A stretch of DNA of 64,000 bases from Streptomyces sp. IMTB 2501 (GTDB lineage Bacteria > Actinomycetota > Actinomycetes > Streptomycetales > Streptomycetaceae), in contig NZ_MQUS01000023.1 of assembly GCF_001953885.1 (NCBI RefSeq), positions 62,001 through 126,000 on the forward strand. The letters are read 5' to 3'. A program made the position numbers and the translations under genes. Positions 62,967 through 64,000 of the stretch are shown in pieces. Below the pieces are notes generated by a model. That model was not told where the DNA came from. It made no database searches and worked only from the letters and a program-made list of their open reading frames with translations. Within the stretch, counting starts at the first letter, position 1. Each line of letters opens with the position of its first letter.

Positions 62967-64000
62967 GGACACTCCGTACGGTGCCGGGCCCGCTGCCGCT
63001 GATGGCGGGTCTGGTGGCGCTGCTCGTCGCCTCGCCGCTGGTGTTCGTCGGGCTGCAGGCCGCGCAGGCGGGCGGGGACACCGCACACCGCCTGCTGGCC
63101 CGGCCCGTGGTCGGTACCCTGCTGTGGCACACCGTCGCCCTCACCACGGTCGTCACCGCCGGCACGCTCGTGCTCGGCTTCGCCGCCGCCTACCTGGTGG
63201 AACGCACCGACCTGCCCGGCCGACGGGCGTGGACCGTGGCGCTGGCGATGCCGCTCGCGGTGCCGGAGTTCGTCCACGGCTACTCCTGGGTCTCGCTGTT
63301 CCCGCAGGTGCAGGGGTACTGGGGTGCGGTGCTGGTGATGACGTCCTCGCTCTATCCGCTGGTGTTCCTGCCGGTGGCCGCCACGCTGCGGCACGCCGAC
63401 GCCTCGGCCGAGGAGGTCGCGCGCAGCCTGGGCCGCGGCCGGTTCGCGACCCTGTGGCGCATCACACTGCCGCTCACCCGCCCCGCCCTGGCGGGCGGCG
63501 CGCTGCTCGTCTCGCTCTATCTCCTGGGCGAGTACGGGGCGTTCGCGATGCTGCGCTACACCACGTTCGCCACCGCGATCTACAACGAGTTCCAGACCAG
63601 CTTCGACATGGCCTCGGCCAGTCTGCTCACCCTTGCCCTGGTCGGTCTCGCCCTCCTCCTCGTCACTCTCGACGCGCGCGCCGCGCGGCGCGGCCGGGTG
63701 GTGCGTGAGGGCACCACCGGGCGGGGCTGTGCCCCGGTGGCCCTGGGCCGCTGGAAGCCGGTCGCCGCAGGCGCGTTGGCGGCGGTGGTGGGGGTGACGC
63801 TCGGGGTGCCGGTCTTCGCGCTCGTCCACTGGCTGGTGCGCGGAAGCTCCACCACGCTGCCGTCAGCCTCCATCGTCACCGAGACGGCGACGACCCTGGG
63901 GTACGCCCTTTCGTCGGCGGCCGTCGCCACCGTCGCCGCGGTGCCGGTGGCGCTCTACTCCTGGCGCCGCCCCAGCCGTCTGTCCCGCACCGTGGAACGC
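62963..64000 (+). CDS. iron ABC transporter permease (cut by window end)
   Basis: 346 codons present, open at the window edge. FbpB-like permease: LPLMAGLVALLVASPLVFVGLQAA as TM1, a block of helices with VERTDLPGRRAWTVALAMPLAVPEFVHGYSWVSL, and the EAA-type loop EEVARSLGRGRFATLWRITLPLTRPAL that contacts the ATPase. A second half starts near PVAAGALAAVVGVTLGVPVFALVHWL, typical of the fused double-domain permeases of this importer class. The ATPase gene should follow outside the window. Confidence 0.9.
   Translation, partial: MRTLRTVPGPLPLMAGLVALLVASPLVFVGLQAAQAGGDTAHRLLARPVVGTLLWHTVALTTVVTAGTLVLGFAAAYLVERTDLPGRRAWTVALAMPLAVPEFVHGYSWVSLFPQVQGYWGAVLVMTSSLYPLVFLPVAATLRHADASAEEVARSLGRGRFATLWRITLPLTRPALAGGALLVSLYLLGEYGAFAMLRYTTFATAIYNEFQTSFDMASASLLTLALVGLALLLVTLDARAARRGRVVREGTTGRGCAPVALGRWKPVAAGALAAVVGVTLGVPVFALVHWLVRGSSTTLPSASIVTETATTLGYALSSAAVATVAAVPVALYSWRRPSRLSRTVER

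Overview
This 64 kb window has the character of a Streptomyces (or close relative) chromosome. It is GC-rich throughout, many genes start at GTG, many neighbours overlap by 4 nt (GTGA/ATGA), and there is a nitrate-sensor (CvnA-type) kinase, RNHCP zinc-ribbon proteins, a darcynin, a DtxR/DmdR-type iron box, and Tat- and Sec-exported enzymes. I see no rRNA, tRNA, CRISPR array, intact insertion sequence or prophage structural gene.

Layout. 1-4.5 kb: TetR/SRPBCC pair sharing two operators, DHA2-type MFS exporter with divergent MerR, secreted lipase. 4.7-12.0 kb: the most distinctive locus, a leftward five-gene operon in which every junction is a 4-nt overlap. It encodes a PaaK-like ligase, an MFS exporter, a large GNAT protein, a LuxE-type acyl-protein synthetase and a LuxC-type acyl reductase fused to a second PaaK-like ligase. 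It looks like a pathway that activates, reduces and modifies an acyl group and exports the product; no luciferase is present. 12.5-14.2 kb: an ECF sigma factor fused to a zinc-finger-like segment, a transmembrane helix and an extracellular SCP/CAP domain. 14.5-17 kb: decayed genes around an IS1380 fossil. 17-24 kb: two small secreted proteins, then a secreted GH31 and a Tat-exported GH89 glycosidase. 24.4-29.4 kb: metabolic genes (hydrolase, quinone-type reductase, glycosyltransferase, lpdA).

29.4-46.5 kb is a graveyard. It holds fossils of IS5-, ISL3- and other transposases, broken SDR, epimerase, enoyl-CoA hydratase, TetR, YceI, MarR and FadH genes, and a diverged duplicated segment 6.7 kb apart. 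Intact islands within it are LysR/SDR, GNAT, methyltransferase, epoxide hydrolase, a small secreted peptide, and an MFS exporter with three C-terminal beta-sandwich repeats.

46.5-64 kb is again mostly ordinary: a divergent metal-resistance unit (ArsR/SmtB sensor with a complete alpha5 site, P1B-4 ATPase, thioredoxin-like ferredoxin), GNAT, two tandem RNHCP proteins, an orphan CvnA-like kinase, a TetR-controlled darcynin/membrane protein/multicopper oxidase operon, several degenerate genes, a secreted HNH-like protein, and the start of an iron-ABC importer behind an iron box. Decayed loci usually combine stops or frameshifts with internal deletions, which argues for real gene loss rather than only base-calling error, though single frameshifts could be either.
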